A DNA stretch of 64,000 nt. It comes from JAAXPZ01 sp965215705. GTDB lineage: Bacteria; Campylobacterota; Campylobacteria; Campylobacterales; Sulfurovaceae. The position numbers and the translations under genes are program-made. Every line of letters starts with the position of its first letter. Within the stretch, counting starts at the first letter, position 1. Location: the NCBI GenBank assembly GCA_965215705.1, contig CBDCEE010000002.1, positions 222,730 through 286,729 of the forward strand, read 5' to 3'. The notes below the pieces were generated by a model. It made no database searches. It was given only the letters and a program-made list of their open reading frames with translations, and was not told the origin of the DNA. Shown here in pieces: positions 6,294 through 16,014 of the stretch.

Positions 6294-8477
6294 ATGATAA
6301 GTATAGAACTCAATGAAGTATTTTCGCATGCGGTAGAGTATGCGAGAAAAGAGCATCATGAATATTTGACCATAGAACATGTTTTTTTGGCTATTTTAAA
6401 GAGCAGTACAGGAAACCATGTATTGGATGCTTTGGGGGCCGATATGGAGAGCCTGGAGAGTGGTATTGTTGATCATATCAAAGAGCATGTGCCTGCAGTA
6501 GATGGGGATATTGACCCGATGGAGACCCTGGCACTCTCCAGCTCTATCAATGATATGATGAACCATGTCCATGCCTCAGGAGGCAGAGAAGCCTCTATCG
6601 GGGATATGCTTGCTTCTCTCTCTACTCAGCCTGATAGCTATGTGGGTTATCTCTTACAGAAAGAGGGGATAGAGAGAGTCGATATACTGGAGGTGATCTC
6701 ACATAGTTTTACCGAGCAGGAGGGAGAGGGAAAAGTACAGGAGAAGTTTCCCAACCTTGCCAATTTTACCCATGAACTGGTAGAGGTCTCCAAGCAGGGA
6801 AAGATCGATCCGGTGATCGGGAGAGAGGATGAGATCGACAGGGTCATGCAGACACTTTGTCGACGCAAGAAAAACAATCCACTGCTGGTAGGAGAACCAG
6901 GTGTAGGTAAGACAGCGATCGCTGAGGGGTTGGCACTACGTATTGGACAAGAGGATGTCCCAGATGTGCTGAAAGGATCCAAAATATTTGCACTGGATAT
7001 GGGTGCTTTGGTGGCGGGCACTAAGTTTCGTGGAGATTTCGAGAAGCGGCTTAAAGGGGTAATTGAGGAGATCAAACAGATGGATAATGCCATAGTTTTT
7101 ATCGATGAGATCCATACGCTTGTGGGTGCGGGAAGTACCAGTGGCGGAAGTATGGATGCCAGCAATATCCTTAAGCCGGCTCTTGCCAGAGGGGAGCTAA
7201 AGTGTATTGGTGCAACGACCTATAGTGAATATCGTAACTTTTTTGATAAGGATAAAGCACTGTCCAGAAGGTTTGCCAAAGTAGATGTGGTAGAACCCAG
7301 TGTAGAGGATACATTTAAGATACTCAAAGGGGTACAGCACAAGTATGAAGCGTATCATGATATCGCTTTTAGTGACAAAGCCCTTCAGAGTGCGATTGAT
7401 CTGAGTGTGAAGTATATTCATGATAGATTTCTGCCGGATAAGGCGATGGATATCATCGATGATGCCGGTGCTTCGTTTATGCTCCGGGGCAAAAAAGATA
7501 TGGAGATCACAAGCAAGGATATCACAGATATCGTCTCTCGTATGCTCAAGCTCCCTCCTAGCTCTTTGGATACTGATGATACCAAGATGCTGCAAAAACT
7601 GAGTAGCACATTAGAGAAGAAAATTATTGGGCAAGACCACGCTATCGCACAGCTTACCCGTGCGATCAAACGCTCCTATGCCGGGCTCAATGGCGAGGAT
7701 AGACCGATAGGAAGCTTCCTTTTTGTGGGACCCACAGGAGTAGGTAAAACCGTACTCTCTAAAGCATTGGCAGAGACACTGGAAGTGCATTTTGAGAAAC
7801 TGGATATGAGTGAATATATGGAGCCTCATGCGGTGAGTCGTTTGATCGGTGCACCCCCCGGATATGTAGGGTTTGAGCAGGGAGGGCTGTTGACAGAGAT
7901 CATCAAAAAGCACCCCTATACCGTACTACTGCTCGATGAGATCGAAAAAGCGCATCCTGATATTATGAATATCTTGCTTCAGGTCATGGATGGTGCTAAG
8001 TTGACAGACAATAACGGCGTTGTGAGTGATTTTAAAAATGTCATTCTCATCATGACTTCTAATATCGGTACCAAAGAACCCAATGTGATGGGATTTGAGA
8101 AGGACAGCACTACCAAGACAGATAAAGCGCTCAAAGCCTTTTTTGCTCCAGAGTTCAGAAACCGACTCAGTGCTGTGGTTGAGTTCGATCCTTTGGATAT
8201 CGAAGCATTGACGCAGATCGTCAAGATCGAGCTGGAGAAGTTCAACCGCTTGCTTGCTCCAAAAAAGATCACAGTCAAGCTCAGCAAAGCAGCCAGATCT
8301 CATATCGCCAAAGAGAGCTATGATGTACAGTATGGTGCCAGACATATCGCCAGAGTGCTAGACCAGCAGATCAAAGAGCCACTCACAGATGAGATACTTT
8401 TTGGGAAACTCAAAAAGGGTGGTAGCGTAAGAGTAGATTTCAAAAATGAAAAGTTGCTGTTTACCTATGGAAAGTAG
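6294..8477 (+). CDS. clpA: ATP-dependent Clp protease ATP-binding subunit ClpA
   Basis: 727 aa with two AAA+ modules. The ClpA-type N domain (residues 1-145, ClpS-binding) is followed by Walker A1 GEPGVGKT near residue 200, Walker B1 IVFIDEIH, Walker A2 GPTGVGKT near 478 and Walker B2 LLLDEIEKAHP. There is no long ClpB-type coiled-coil middle domain between D1 and D2, so this is ClpA rather than ClpB. An IGF/IGL-type ClpP loop is not certain, but MGFEK sits at the expected place. It unfolds substrates for ClpP, which is not in this window. Confidence 0.96.
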   Translation: MISIELNEVFSHAVEYARKEHHEYLTIEHVFLAILKSSTGNHVLDALGADMESLESGIVDHIKEHVPAVDGDIDPMETLALSSSINDMMNHVHASGGREASIGDMLASLSTQPDSYVGYLLQKEGIERVDILEVISHSFTEQEGEGKVQEKFPNLANFTHELVEVSKQGKIDPVIGREDEIDRVMQTLCRRKKNNPLLVGEPGVGKTAIAEGLALRIGQEDVPDVLKGSKIFALDMGALVAGTKFRGDFEKRLKGVIEEIKQMDNAIVFIDEIHTLVGAGSTSGGSMDASNILKPALARGELKCIGATTYSEYRNFFDKDKALSRRFAKVDVVEPSVEDTFKILKGVQHKYEAYHDIAFSDKALQSAIDLSVKYIHDRFLPDKAMDIIDDAGASFMLRGKKDMEITSKDITDIVSRMLKLPPSSLDTDDTKMLQKLSSTLEKKIIGQDHAIAQLTRAIKRSYAGLNGEDRPIGSFLFVGPTGVGKTVLSKALAETLEVHFEKLDMSEYMEPHAVSRLIGAPPGYVGFEQGGLLTEIIKKHPYTVLLLDEIEKAHPDIMNILLQVMDGAKLTDNNGVVSDFKNVILIMTSNIGTKEPNVMGFEKDSTTKTDKALKAFFAPEFRNRLSAVVEFDPLDIEALTQIVKIELEKFNRLLAPKKITVKLSKAARSHIAKESYDVQYGARHIARVLDQQIKEPLTDEILFGKLKKGGSVRVDFKNEKLLFTYGK

Positions 8478-8528
8478 CGTGTCAGTAGAGATATTAAAAT
8501 TCTCCATCCGAGCACGGAGTGTTTGTTA

Positions 8529-9257
8529 GTGGCTTCAATGTTCGATCAGGAGTATTATCATATTGCACAGTTGGGAATGGACTATATCTTCCCTAGTCCT
8601 CGCAATGCTTCTGATGAAGGGCTGTTGGCATTCGGTGGTGATCTGAGCCCCAATCGCCTGCTCACTGCGTATCGTAAAGGCATTTTCCCTTGGTATGCCG
8701 AAGGTGACCCGATCCTCTGGTGGTCACCTGCCCCCAGGCTCTTGCTTTATTCAGGAAAGTTCAAGACCCGAAAATCATTTGCAAGAGTATTACGAAGTGG
8801 TAAATTTCAGGTGACTTTTGATAGGTGTTTTTCAGAAGTGATCAGACAGTGTGCACATGTACCACGGGAGGGACAGGGAGGTACATGGCTCAATCCGGAA
8901 ATGCAAGAGGCCTATACCCAACTCCACTCTCAGGGTTTTGCACATAGTGTAGAGATTTGGCAGGAGGAGAAGCTGGTTGGTGGGCTATATGGCATTGCAT
9001 TGGGAGGAGCATTTTTTGGTGAGTCGATGTTCTCATTGGTCAGTGATGCCTCCAAGATAGCATTTCGTGCACTCAGTGATGTCTTAGGTGGTAGAGGCTA
9101 TGATTTTATAGACTGTCAAATGAAAACCGACCATCTGGTAAGGATGGGTGCTGTGGAGGTTGACCGAGAGAGTTATCTCGATCAGCTAGAGCGTACCTTG
9201 ACCAAGCCAAGTGATGTTGGAAACTGGCATGCGTTTAACTGGAAATATGAGGAGTAG
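8529..9257 (+). CDS. aat: leucyl/phenylalanyl-tRNA-protein transferase
   Basis: Transfers Leu or Phe from aminoacyl-tRNA to proteins with N-terminal Arg or Lys, creating the degrons that ClpS recognises. Family blocks: FPSPRNASDEGLLAFGGDL, GIFPWYAEGDPILWWSPAPR, WLNPEMQEAY, GGLYGIALGGAFFGESMF and FIDCQMKTDHLVRMGA. Three in-frame starts are possible: TTG 8523, GTG 8529 and ATG 8538. GTG is preferred because GGAGT lies eight bases before it. A 52-base gap follows clpA. The clpS-clpA-aat order puts degron maker, adaptor and unfoldase in one transcription unit. Confidence 0.94.
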   Translation: MASMFDQEYYHIAQLGMDYIFPSPRNASDEGLLAFGGDLSPNRLLTAYRKGIFPWYAEGDPILWWSPAPRLLLYSGKFKTRKSFARVLRSGKFQVTFDRCFSEVIRQCAHVPREGQGGTWLNPEMQEAYTQLHSQGFAHSVEIWQEEKLVGGLYGIALGGAFFGESMFSLVSDASKIAFRALSDVLGGRGYDFIDCQMKTDHLVRMGAVEVDRESYLDQLERTLTKPSDVGNWHAFNWKYEE

Positions 9258-9260
9258 CAG

Positions 9261-10244
9261 GTGGTAGATAAAGATTTAGGGTTTTCACTTTGGTTGGATT
9301 TTGTAGAAAGAGAGTATCTCCAAAACGAGTTTCACTCCTTGATAGAGAAGGGGATCATCAACGGCGCAACCAGTAACCCGGCTATATTTGCCGCAGCAAT
9401 CACAACCTCTGCGGCGTATAAAGATCAGTTAGTATCTTTGCAAGGGAAAAGTGCTAAAGAGAAGTATGAAGCACTCGCGATCGAGGATATCCGTACTGCG
9501 GCTAAGGCTTTGAGAGGGTGTTATGATACAGACAACGATGGTTATATCTCTATCGAAGTAGATCCATTTCTTTCTAATGATACTGAAGGTACGATTGCAG
9601 AGGGGAAGCGGCTCTATGCTACCATCGGAGAGCCTAATGTGATGGTCAAGGTACCAGCTACAGATGCAGGCTATGCGGCGATGACTGCTTTGATGCGTGA
9701 AGGTATCTCTGTCAATGCAACCTTGATCTTCTCTCCTGCACAGGCAGAGAAGTGTCTCAAGGCCATGCAGAAGGGGACAGAGGAGTATACAGGAAAAGTC
9801 AATGGTGTGATCTCTGTCTTTGTCAGCCGCTTCGATAGGCTACTGGATGAAAAGTTGACCGTTAGCGGCGTAGTACCTGCCAAAGTAGGTATCTATAATG
9901 CAGCTGAAATCTATCAACTGATAGAGGATGCCAATGTGACTACTATCCGTACACTGTTTGCCAGTACCGGGGTGAAAGGGGATGCACTAAGAGCAGACTA
10001 CTATATCCGAGAGCTTCTGGCAGGCCACAGCATCAATACGGCACCTTTGGCAACGATAGAGTCCTATATCAAATCCCCTTCAAATAGCCCTAAACTACCA
10101 ATTTCACCGGAAGAGGTCAGAGGATATTTTGCTCAAATAAAAGAAGCAGAAATAGATATGGATGATGTATATGATTTACTATTAAAAGATGGGCTGGCGG
10201 CATTTGAGAAAGCATTTCAAGAGATGCTTACAAGTATTGAATAA
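9261..10244 (+). CDS. tal: transaldolase
   Basis: Pentose-phosphate pathway enzyme exchanging the dihydroxyacetone unit between sedoheptulose-7-P and glyceraldehyde-3-P. 327 aa. Signature NGATSNPAIF at residues about 34-43 and the Schiff-base lysine in VMVKVPATDAGY (Lys130). VNATLIFSPAQAEKCL and VSVFVSRFDRLLD-like segments follow. The GTG start at 9261 has AGGAG about ten bases upstream and lies three bases after the aat stop, so it is translationally linked to aat. Confidence 0.95.
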   Translation: MVDKDLGFSLWLDFVEREYLQNEFHSLIEKGIINGATSNPAIFAAAITTSAAYKDQLVSLQGKSAKEKYEALAIEDIRTAAKALRGCYDTDNDGYISIEVDPFLSNDTEGTIAEGKRLYATIGEPNVMVKVPATDAGYAAMTALMREGISVNATLIFSPAQAEKCLKAMQKGTEEYTGKVNGVISVFVSRFDRLLDEKLTVSGVVPAKVGIYNAAEIYQLIEDANVTTIRTLFASTGVKGDALRADYYIRELLAGHSINTAPLATIESYIKSPSNSPKLPISPEEVRGYFAQIKEAEIDMDDVYDLLLKDGLAAFEKAFQEMLTSIE

Positions 10245-10255
10245 AAGGAGTTGAC

Positions 10256-11401
10256 ATGGAAGAAAAACTAAAGCTTTACCTAAGAAGTCTGATTGCGAAT
10301 GAAGGAAGTGACCTGCATATCAAATCGGGATCCCATATAAGAGTTAGGGTGCATGGGGTATTGAAGATCCTGGGAGAAGAGGTATTGAGTGCAAATGATG
10401 TGGATACACTTGTACGAGAGATCACAACAGAAAGTCACTATAGAAAACTGAATGAAAATGGTTCTGTAGACTTTAGTTATATTCCAAACAAAGAGAGCCG
10501 TTTCAGGGTAAATATCTTCAACCAAATGGATGGATTGAGTATTGTATTTCGTATGATTCCCACACATATTCCTACGGTTGAGGAGTTGGGATTACCTGAA
10601 GTTATAAAAGGATTTGCGGATATGCCTAGAGGGTTGGTTTTGGTTACGGGTGTGACCGGAAGTGGTAAGTCAACCACATTGGCAGCCATATTGAATAGGA
10701 TCAATAAGCAGTATCAAAAGCATATCATTACCCTTGAGGATCCCATTGAATTTGTACATCAGGATATCAAATGTCTGGTAAATCAAAGATCACTTGGTAC
10801 AGATTTTCATGATTTTAAAGATGCACTTCCTGCGGCACTAAGAGAAGATCCTGATGTGATATTGGTAGGAGAGATGAGGGATGCTGCAACCATTGAGCTT
10901 GCAATGCATGCTGCCAATACGGGACACCTTGTATTTTCAACACTGCACACACTGGATGCAAAAGAGACGATTAATCGTATTGTGGGTACTTTCCCCAAAG
11001 AGGAGCAGAACAGGATTCGACTCTCTTTGGCTTCCGTACTCTCCGGTGTCATTTCTCAGCGTCTTATCCCTAGTAAAAACAGTGGTCGTGTGGTTGCAGC
11101 AGAAGTGATGATACAGACCAGTAGAGTGAAGGAATTGATCGCAGAGAATCGAGACTTCGAGATATTGGATGCAATAGAAGAGGGTTATGATATTTATCAT
11201 TCACAAAGTTTTGACCAGCACTTGCTAGATATGGTAGATAAACGTATTATCACAGAAGAGGTTGCTTTGGAGTATGCGAGTAAGCCTTCAGATCTAAAAC
11301 TAAAACTAGAGGGTGTAGGACGAGGGGGTGCAAAAAAAGCGATCCAAGAGATAGAAGAGGGTACCATGGATGCATTTGACTTTAAGATAGAAGAAGAGTA
11401 A
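10256..11401 (+). CDS. pilT: PilT/PilU-type secretion ATPase
   Basis: 381 aa GspE-superfamily retraction ATPase. A PAS-like N-terminal domain is followed by Walker A GVTGSGKST (about 132-140), the Asp box ITLEDPIEF, Walker B LREDPDVILVGEMRD and the His box TGHLVFSTLHT. The C-terminus (SFDQHLLDMV, EEVALEYASKPSDLKLKL) is of the PilT/PilU kind. The family hydrolyses ATP at the base of type IV pili to retract them. No pilus gene is in this window. AAAGGAG precedes the ATG and the gene follows tal by 11 bases. PilT against PilU is not settled. Confidence 0.85.
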   Translation: MEEKLKLYLRSLIANEGSDLHIKSGSHIRVRVHGVLKILGEEVLSANDVDTLVREITTESHYRKLNENGSVDFSYIPNKESRFRVNIFNQMDGLSIVFRMIPTHIPTVEELGLPEVIKGFADMPRGLVLVTGVTGSGKSTTLAAILNRINKQYQKHIITLEDPIEFVHQDIKCLVNQRSLGTDFHDFKDALPAALREDPDVILVGEMRDAATIELAMHAANTGHLVFSTLHTLDAKETINRIVGTFPKEEQNRIRLSLASVLSGVISQRLIPSKNSGRVVAAEVMIQTSRVKELIAENRDFEILDAIEEGYDIYHSQSFDQHLLDMVDKRIITEEVALEYASKPSDLKLKLEGVGRGGAKKAIQEIEEGTMDAFDFKIEEE

Positions 11402-11441
11402 GGGTTGTATTTTAGAGAGGTACTGTTAAGCTTCTAAATGG

Positions 11442-11447
11442 TATAAT
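11442..11447 (+). promoter_or_regulatory. -10 box before rplY
   Basis: GTATAATCCCGCCC, with TATAAT at 11442-11447, sits 29 bases before rplY. The same -10 plus CCCGCCCTA discriminator motif recurs before ndk at 20787. Confidence 0.6.
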
Positions 11448-11475
11448 CCCGCCCTATTTTACACAAAGGAAAACA

Positions 11476-12012
11476 ATGCTAGAAGGTATTATTAGAGAGA
11501 GTATCGGAAAGAGCGACGCAAAGCAGCTCAAAAGAGATGGTTATCTAATCGCTAACATCTATGCTAAAGGTGTTGAGAATATCAATGCTGCATTTAAGCA
11601 GGGTGATTTTATCAAAGCGGTAAGAGCAAAAGAGGCATTTACACTTGATATCAAAGTAGGAGATAAAGAGCTTAAAGTAGCTGTGCAAGAGTATCAACTG
11701 CACCCTGTCAATGGTGATATTATACATGTGGATCTTCGTGTAGCTATACCGGGACTGGTAGCAGATTACCTTATCCCTGTACAGACTACCGGTACGCCTA
11801 AAGGATTGAAAAACAAAGGTGTATTGATCATAAGCAAGAGAAGACTTAGAGTAAGAGGTGCGATAGAAAATATGCCTCAAAACTTTACTCTGGATGTCTC
11901 AGCGCTGGATAGAGATGACTCTATTTTGGTCAGAGACGTAGAGGTACCTACAGGCTGTAAGATGATGGATCGTGCTGATGTATCTGTCTGTGGTATGATC
12001 AAAGCAGGATAA
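11476..12012 (+). CDS. rplY: 50S ribosomal protein L25/general stress protein Ctc
   Basis: 178 aa, so the long CTC form: an L25 5S-rRNA-binding barrel (residues 1-95, including KRDGYLIANIYAKG and HPVNGDIIHVDLRV) plus the C-terminal TL5-like domain (VPVQTTGTPKGLKNKGVL-like, LDVSALDRDDSILVRDV). It binds 5S rRNA in the central protuberance of the large subunit. It starts a run with pth (3-base gap) and an LptF/G-family permease. The same trio is known in Campylobacter. Confidence 0.95.
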   Translation: MLEGIIRESIGKSDAKQLKRDGYLIANIYAKGVENINAAFKQGDFIKAVRAKEAFTLDIKVGDKELKVAVQEYQLHPVNGDIIHVDLRVAIPGLVADYLIPVQTTGTPKGLKNKGVLIISKRRLRVRGAIENMPQNFTLDVSALDRDDSILVRDVEVPTGCKMMDRADVSVCGMIKAG

Positions 12013-12015
12013 ACG

Positions 12016-12582
12016 ATGCTTTTTGTTGGTTTAGGAAATCCTGGATCAGCATATGAGATGACCCGCCACAATATAGGCTTTAGGGTCATAGAGAAACTGG
12101 TCTCCGATCTGGGGGCCAGAGATATTAGTAAAACTTCATTCCATGGCAAGCTTTTTCGTCTAGGAACCCTTTTTTTTCTCCAGCCCACAACGTATATGAA
12201 TCTTTCCGGAAAGAGTGTGTTAGCCGTCAAACAATTTTTTAAAATTGAGACAGAAAGTATAGTTGTGATACATGATGATATCGATCTTCCTTTTGGGGCA
12301 GTAAGGTTCAAAAAAGGTGGTGGAGATGGAGGCCATAATGGTCTCAAATCGATAGACAGTATGATAGGCAGAACCTATATCCGTGTCAGAGTGGGTGTGG
12401 GTAAACCCGAATACAGGTCGCAGGTTTCTGATTTTGTTCTGCATCCTTTCTCTGAAGAGGAAGAGGAGTCTATGGAAAAGCTCATTGCTTATGTTGCTTT
12501 GGTATGTCAGAAGATACCTACAAGCACTTTAGAGCAGATCAAGTCTCTCTATTCCACGAAAAATATCACAATGCTTCCCTAA
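12016..12582 (+). CDS. pth: peptidyl-tRNA hydrolase
   Basis: Cleaves peptidyl-tRNA that drops off stalled ribosomes. 188 aa, standard length. Motifs: GLGNPGSAYEMTRHNIGF at residues 5-22 with the catalytic His and Asn, QPTTYMNLSGKSV, IHDDIDLPFG with catalytic Asp, and GGGDGGHNGLKSI followed by YIRVRVGVGKP. The start is three bases after the rplY stop and it shares that operon. Confidence 0.97.
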   Translation: MLFVGLGNPGSAYEMTRHNIGFRVIEKLVSDLGARDISKTSFHGKLFRLGTLFFLQPTTYMNLSGKSVLAVKQFFKIETESIVVIHDDIDLPFGAVRFKKGGGDGGHNGLKSIDSMIGRTYIRVRVGVGKPEYRSQVSDFVLHPFSEEEEESMEKLIAYVALVCQKIPTSTLEQIKSLYSTKNITMLP

Positions 12583-12586
12583 TCAA

Positions 12587-13660
12587 ATGAAAGATACATA
12601 CTTTTTTTATATTGCAAAAATTTATACTAAAAATCTTATTATCATTCTTTTAGGGATCACGCTGGCAATTACGCTGATAGATTATCTTCAGAATGGCAGC
12701 AAGATCACAGACTCTAGTAACCAAGTGATACTTTATCTGTTTTATACATGGGAATTTAGACTTTCACAATTTTACCCATTGGGGATGGTCTTTTCAGCAG
12801 TGATCACCTACATGTTTCTTGTCCAGTCCAATGTCCTTGTTTCACTACTCTCTTTTGGGTATTCGCGAAAACAGCTTTTTATTCCCTTTGTACTACCCTC
12901 CATTGCTGTCTATCTCCTTTTGATCTTTTTACAGACAGGTGACTTTGCATATGCCAGAGAGAAAGCTTGGTCCATAGTGCATCATACGCAGAATACACGC
13001 AAGGTAGATGATCTATTTTTTAAGTACAACAATACCTTTGTCTACGTCAAAACCTTAGACCCGATAGAGAGGGTACTGAAAGATGTCACAGTATTTGAAG
13101 TAAAAAATAAAACTGTACAAAGTACCATTACACTGAATTTTGCAAAATTTGATGGGGTAAACTGGGTAACAGACAATGCAATATTAACAAAAAAAATATA
13201 TTCAAAGCAGGGTGTTCTAAAAGGATTTAAAAGAGAAAATACAGGCAGATACAAGCTTCTCAAGGGCTATAAACCAAAAGTGATAGAGTTGATTTATGAA
13301 GGTGATTCTCTCTCGTTGGTAGATGCTGTGAATACCTACAGTGTACTAGAGAAGCAGGGTTTGGATGCCAGCAAAATCAAGGCATCTTTTTACAATAAAG
13401 TGATACTCCCGCTGTTCTCTTTTGCTATCATTACGATGCTTTTCTTTAAAGCTTCCTTTTATACACGGTATATGAATAGAGAGTTAGTATGGATAGTGTC
13501 TCTAGGGGGAACATTGGCTGTCTGGGGCCTTCTTTATGCGCTATATAGCCTGAGTAGCGGGGGCAGTATCTCTCCAGAACTTGCTGTAGTTCTACCTGTT
13601 GGCCTACTCTTGGCATATGCAGTATATCTTTATAAGGGCGGGAAAGAGAAGCTAGCTTAA
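12587..13660 (+). CDS. LptF/LptG-family LPS export permease
   Basis: 357 aa YjgP/YjgQ-family membrane protein: three N-terminal transmembrane helices (about 13-31, 55-78, 98-117), a periplasmic beta-jellyroll-like domain (about 130-255) and three C-terminal helices (about 268-350). LptF and LptG form the inner-membrane channel of the LptB2FG transporter, which lifts lipopolysaccharide into the periplasmic bridge. Its position straight after pth matches Campylobacter. Whether it is LptF or LptG cannot be decided from the sequence alone. The start is four bases after the pth stop. Confidence 0.88.
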   Translation: MKDTYFFYIAKIYTKNLIIILLGITLAITLIDYLQNGSKITDSSNQVILYLFYTWEFRLSQFYPLGMVFSAVITYMFLVQSNVLVSLLSFGYSRKQLFIPFVLPSIAVYLLLIFLQTGDFAYAREKAWSIVHHTQNTRKVDDLFFKYNNTFVYVKTLDPIERVLKDVTVFEVKNKTVQSTITLNFAKFDGVNWVTDNAILTKKIYSKQGVLKGFKRENTGRYKLLKGYKPKVIELIYEGDSLSLVDAVNTYSVLEKQGLDASKIKASFYNKVILPLFSFAIITMLFFKASFYTRYMNRELVWIVSLGGTLAVWGLLYALYSLSSGGSISPELAVVLPVGLLLAYAVYLYKGGKEKLA

Positions 13661-13673
13661 TGTAAAATTTAGA

Positions 13674-13679
13674 TAAAAT
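13674..13679 (+). promoter_or_regulatory. -10 box before lysA
   Basis: GATAAAATC, with TAAAAT at 13674-13679, lies 38 bases before lysA in the 57-base gap after the permease gene. Confidence 0.5.
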
Positions 13680-13717
13680 CTATCTCAAAACGATTTTCTA
13701 AAATACCAGGATAACAG

Positions 13718-14929
13718 ATGGCGATAGACTTTAGCACATTAGCACAAAAATATGGAACACCATTGTATATATATGACTTCGATAAGATCACAGAGAACTA
13801 TCACGCATTCAAACAGGCTTTTGCAGGAGAGAAATCTCTTATCTCTTATGCTGTCAAAGCCAACTCCAATCTCTCAGTGATCAGCCATCTAAGAAAAATG
13901 GGGGCAGGTGCGGATTGTGTCAGTATTGGTGAGGTGCACCGTGCATTGGCTGCGGGGATAGAACGATACAAGATCATCTTCTCCGGTGTAGGCAAGCAGG
14001 ACTATGAGATCGAAGAAGCATTGAATGCAGAGATACTCATGCTCAACCTTGAGAGTGAAGCAGAGATGAAGCGGGTAGAGCTGGTAGCCAAAGCACTTGG
14101 TAAAGTGGCCCGAGTCTCGATCCGTATCAACCCCAATGTAGACCCCAAGACACATCCATATATCTCTACCGGGTTGCATGAGAATAAATTTGGTGTAGAG
14201 ATCGATATGGCAAAACGCATGTATATCTATATCAAAAACTCAGCATATCTTGAGCCGGTAGGCATCCATTTTCATATCGGTTCACAACTTACTGAACTTG
14301 CACCTATTGCAGAGGCAGCAGAGATTGTAGCAGACCTGGTACGCTCTTTAAAAGCTATCGGTATAGAGATCAAATTCTTTGATGTTGGTGGGGGTGTAGG
14401 GATTAGCTATGAAGGTGAACAGACTATCGATCCGGAAGCCTATGCAGAAGTGATTGCTAAAGCGACCAAGGGCTTGGATGTGACACTTATGTGTGAGCTT
14501 GGACGTTCTATGGTAGGAGATGCAGGTTACCTTCTGAGCTCTGTACTGTATGAAAAACAAAATGGAGATAAGCGTTTCGTGATCGTAGATGCTGCGATGA
14601 ATGACCTCTTGCGTCCTACCCTCTATACTGCCCATCATCGGGTAGAATTGCTAAGTAAGACAGAAGCCAAAGAGAGTGAAGCAGATATCGTAGGCCCTAT
14701 CTGTGAGAGTGGAGATTGGCTAGCAAAAGCAGTGATGATCCCAGAAACAAAACACGATGACCTGATTGTTGTGCATAGTGCCGGAGCATACGGATTTACG
14801 ATGTCTAGCAATTACAATACCCGAGGAAGGGTTGCAGAAGTAGCCGTTGAAGAAGATAAGGATAGGTTGATCAGAGACCGAGAAAGTCTTGAAGATCAGC
14901 TTCGTCTGGAAATAGGGCATTTGAAATAA
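13718..14929 (+). CDS. lysA: diaminopimelate decarboxylase
   Basis: Last step of lysine synthesis, meso-diaminopimelate to L-lysine, PLP dependent. 403 aa, fold type III: PLP lysine in SYAVKANSN (Lys47), HFHIGSQL, FDVGGGVGISY (glycine-rich phosphate site), CELGRSMVGDAG (ELGR substrate motif), VGPICESGDW (active-site Cys) and the C-terminal GAYGFTMSSNYN. It heads the lysA-pheA-hisC-dxs-metK run. Confidence 0.97.
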   Translation: MAIDFSTLAQKYGTPLYIYDFDKITENYHAFKQAFAGEKSLISYAVKANSNLSVISHLRKMGAGADCVSIGEVHRALAAGIERYKIIFSGVGKQDYEIEEALNAEILMLNLESEAEMKRVELVAKALGKVARVSIRINPNVDPKTHPYISTGLHENKFGVEIDMAKRMYIYIKNSAYLEPVGIHFHIGSQLTELAPIAEAAEIVADLVRSLKAIGIEIKFFDVGGGVGISYEGEQTIDPEAYAEVIAKATKGLDVTLMCELGRSMVGDAGYLLSSVLYEKQNGDKRFVIVDAAMNDLLRPTLYTAHHRVELLSKTEAKESEADIVGPICESGDWLAKAVMIPETKHDDLIVVHSAGAYGFTMSSNYNTRGRVAEVAVEEDKDRLIRDRESLEDQLRLEIGHLK

Positions 14930-14945
14930 TAGAGAAGGAGCTTAG

Positions 14946-16013
14946 ATGACACTGGAAGAGATCAGAAAAAAAATAGATGCGATAGACAATACCCTTCTGG
15001 ATACCTATAACGAACGAATGCAGTTGGTACATGAAGTAGGTGTGCTGAAAAACAATACAGGCGCTCCTATCTACCGTCCTGAAAGAGAGCAAGAGATACT
15101 GGACAGACTCAAAAAAAGAAATGATGTGTCTGATGGAATCTTGACGCAAAAAGCGATAGATGCCCTATATCTGGAACTCTTTGCAGTAGCGAGAAACTTT
15201 GAATTGCCGGAGCGTATAGCCTTTCTTGGTCCTGATGCCAGCTTTACCCATCAGGCTGCAGAAAATAAGTTTGGAGCACTAAGTACCTATACTCCGATCG
15301 GTTCGATACGTGGTGTTTTTAGAGAGGTAAGTCAAGGCAGAGCCAAGTTTGGTGTGGTACCGATAGAGAACAGTTTCAACGGGATTGTCAGTGATACGAT
15401 CTCCTCTCTGAGTGATTATAATACCAAGATTATTGCTGAGGTTATGGTCGATATTCATCATGTACTGGCTACAAAAGCGGAAGATGTGAAATACATCAAA
15501 CGTCTTTATTCCAAAGATATCGCTTTTGGACAGTGCAAGCAGTTTTTGGAGGACTATGGATTGGATGAACTAGAGCAGATACCAGTGGAGTCCACAGCCA
15601 AAGCAGCCAAACTGGCAGCAGGTGATCCTCAAGCAGCAGCAATCTGTGCAGAAGTGGCATCAAAGATGTATGAACTCCCCATTCTCTTTAGCAATATTGA
15701 GGACAAGGGGAACAACAGAACCAGATTCTTCATCATCAGTGATTTTGAGAATGCACCCAGCGGGAATGACAAGACAACCGTACTTGTCAAGTTACCCAAT
15801 CGCCCCGGAGCACTGGTGGATTTTTTGAATGATTTTAAAGCGTTTGGTATTGATCTGACAAAGATCAAATCCCATATTGTTGAAGGGCTTTCAATTTTCT
15901 TTATAGAGTTTGATGGACATAAGAGTGATACGCATATCCAGAAAATATTTACCAAACATAAGGATTCTATCAAATTCCTTGGATCTTATGTAAAAGAAGC
16001 AGAGGACGTATAG
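14946..16013 (+). CDS. pheA: bifunctional chorismate mutase/prephenate dehydratase
   Basis: 355 aa P-protein of phenylalanine synthesis. An AroQ-type chorismate mutase occupies residues 1-85 (IRKKIDAIDNTLLDTYNERM, YRPEREQEIL). Prephenate dehydratase occupies about 95-270 (IAFLGPDASFTHQAA, VVPIENSFNGIVSDT, and NRTRFFIIS with the Thr-Arg-Phe motif). An ACT domain (about 280-350, VLVKLPNRPGALVDFL, KIKSHIVEGLSIFFIEFDG) is for feedback control by phenylalanine. The next gene, hisC, starts one base after the stop. Confidence 0.97.
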   Translation: MTLEEIRKKIDAIDNTLLDTYNERMQLVHEVGVLKNNTGAPIYRPEREQEILDRLKKRNDVSDGILTQKAIDALYLELFAVARNFELPERIAFLGPDASFTHQAAENKFGALSTYTPIGSIRGVFREVSQGRAKFGVVPIENSFNGIVSDTISSLSDYNTKIIAEVMVDIHHVLATKAEDVKYIKRLYSKDIAFGQCKQFLEDYGLDELEQIPVESTAKAAKLAAGDPQAAAICAEVASKMYELPILFSNIEDKGNNRTRFFIISDFENAPSGNDKTTVLVKLPNRPGALVDFLNDFKAFGIDLTKIKSHIVEGLSIFFIEFDGHKSDTHIQKIFTKHKDSIKFLGSYVKEAEDV

Positions 16014-16014
16014 T

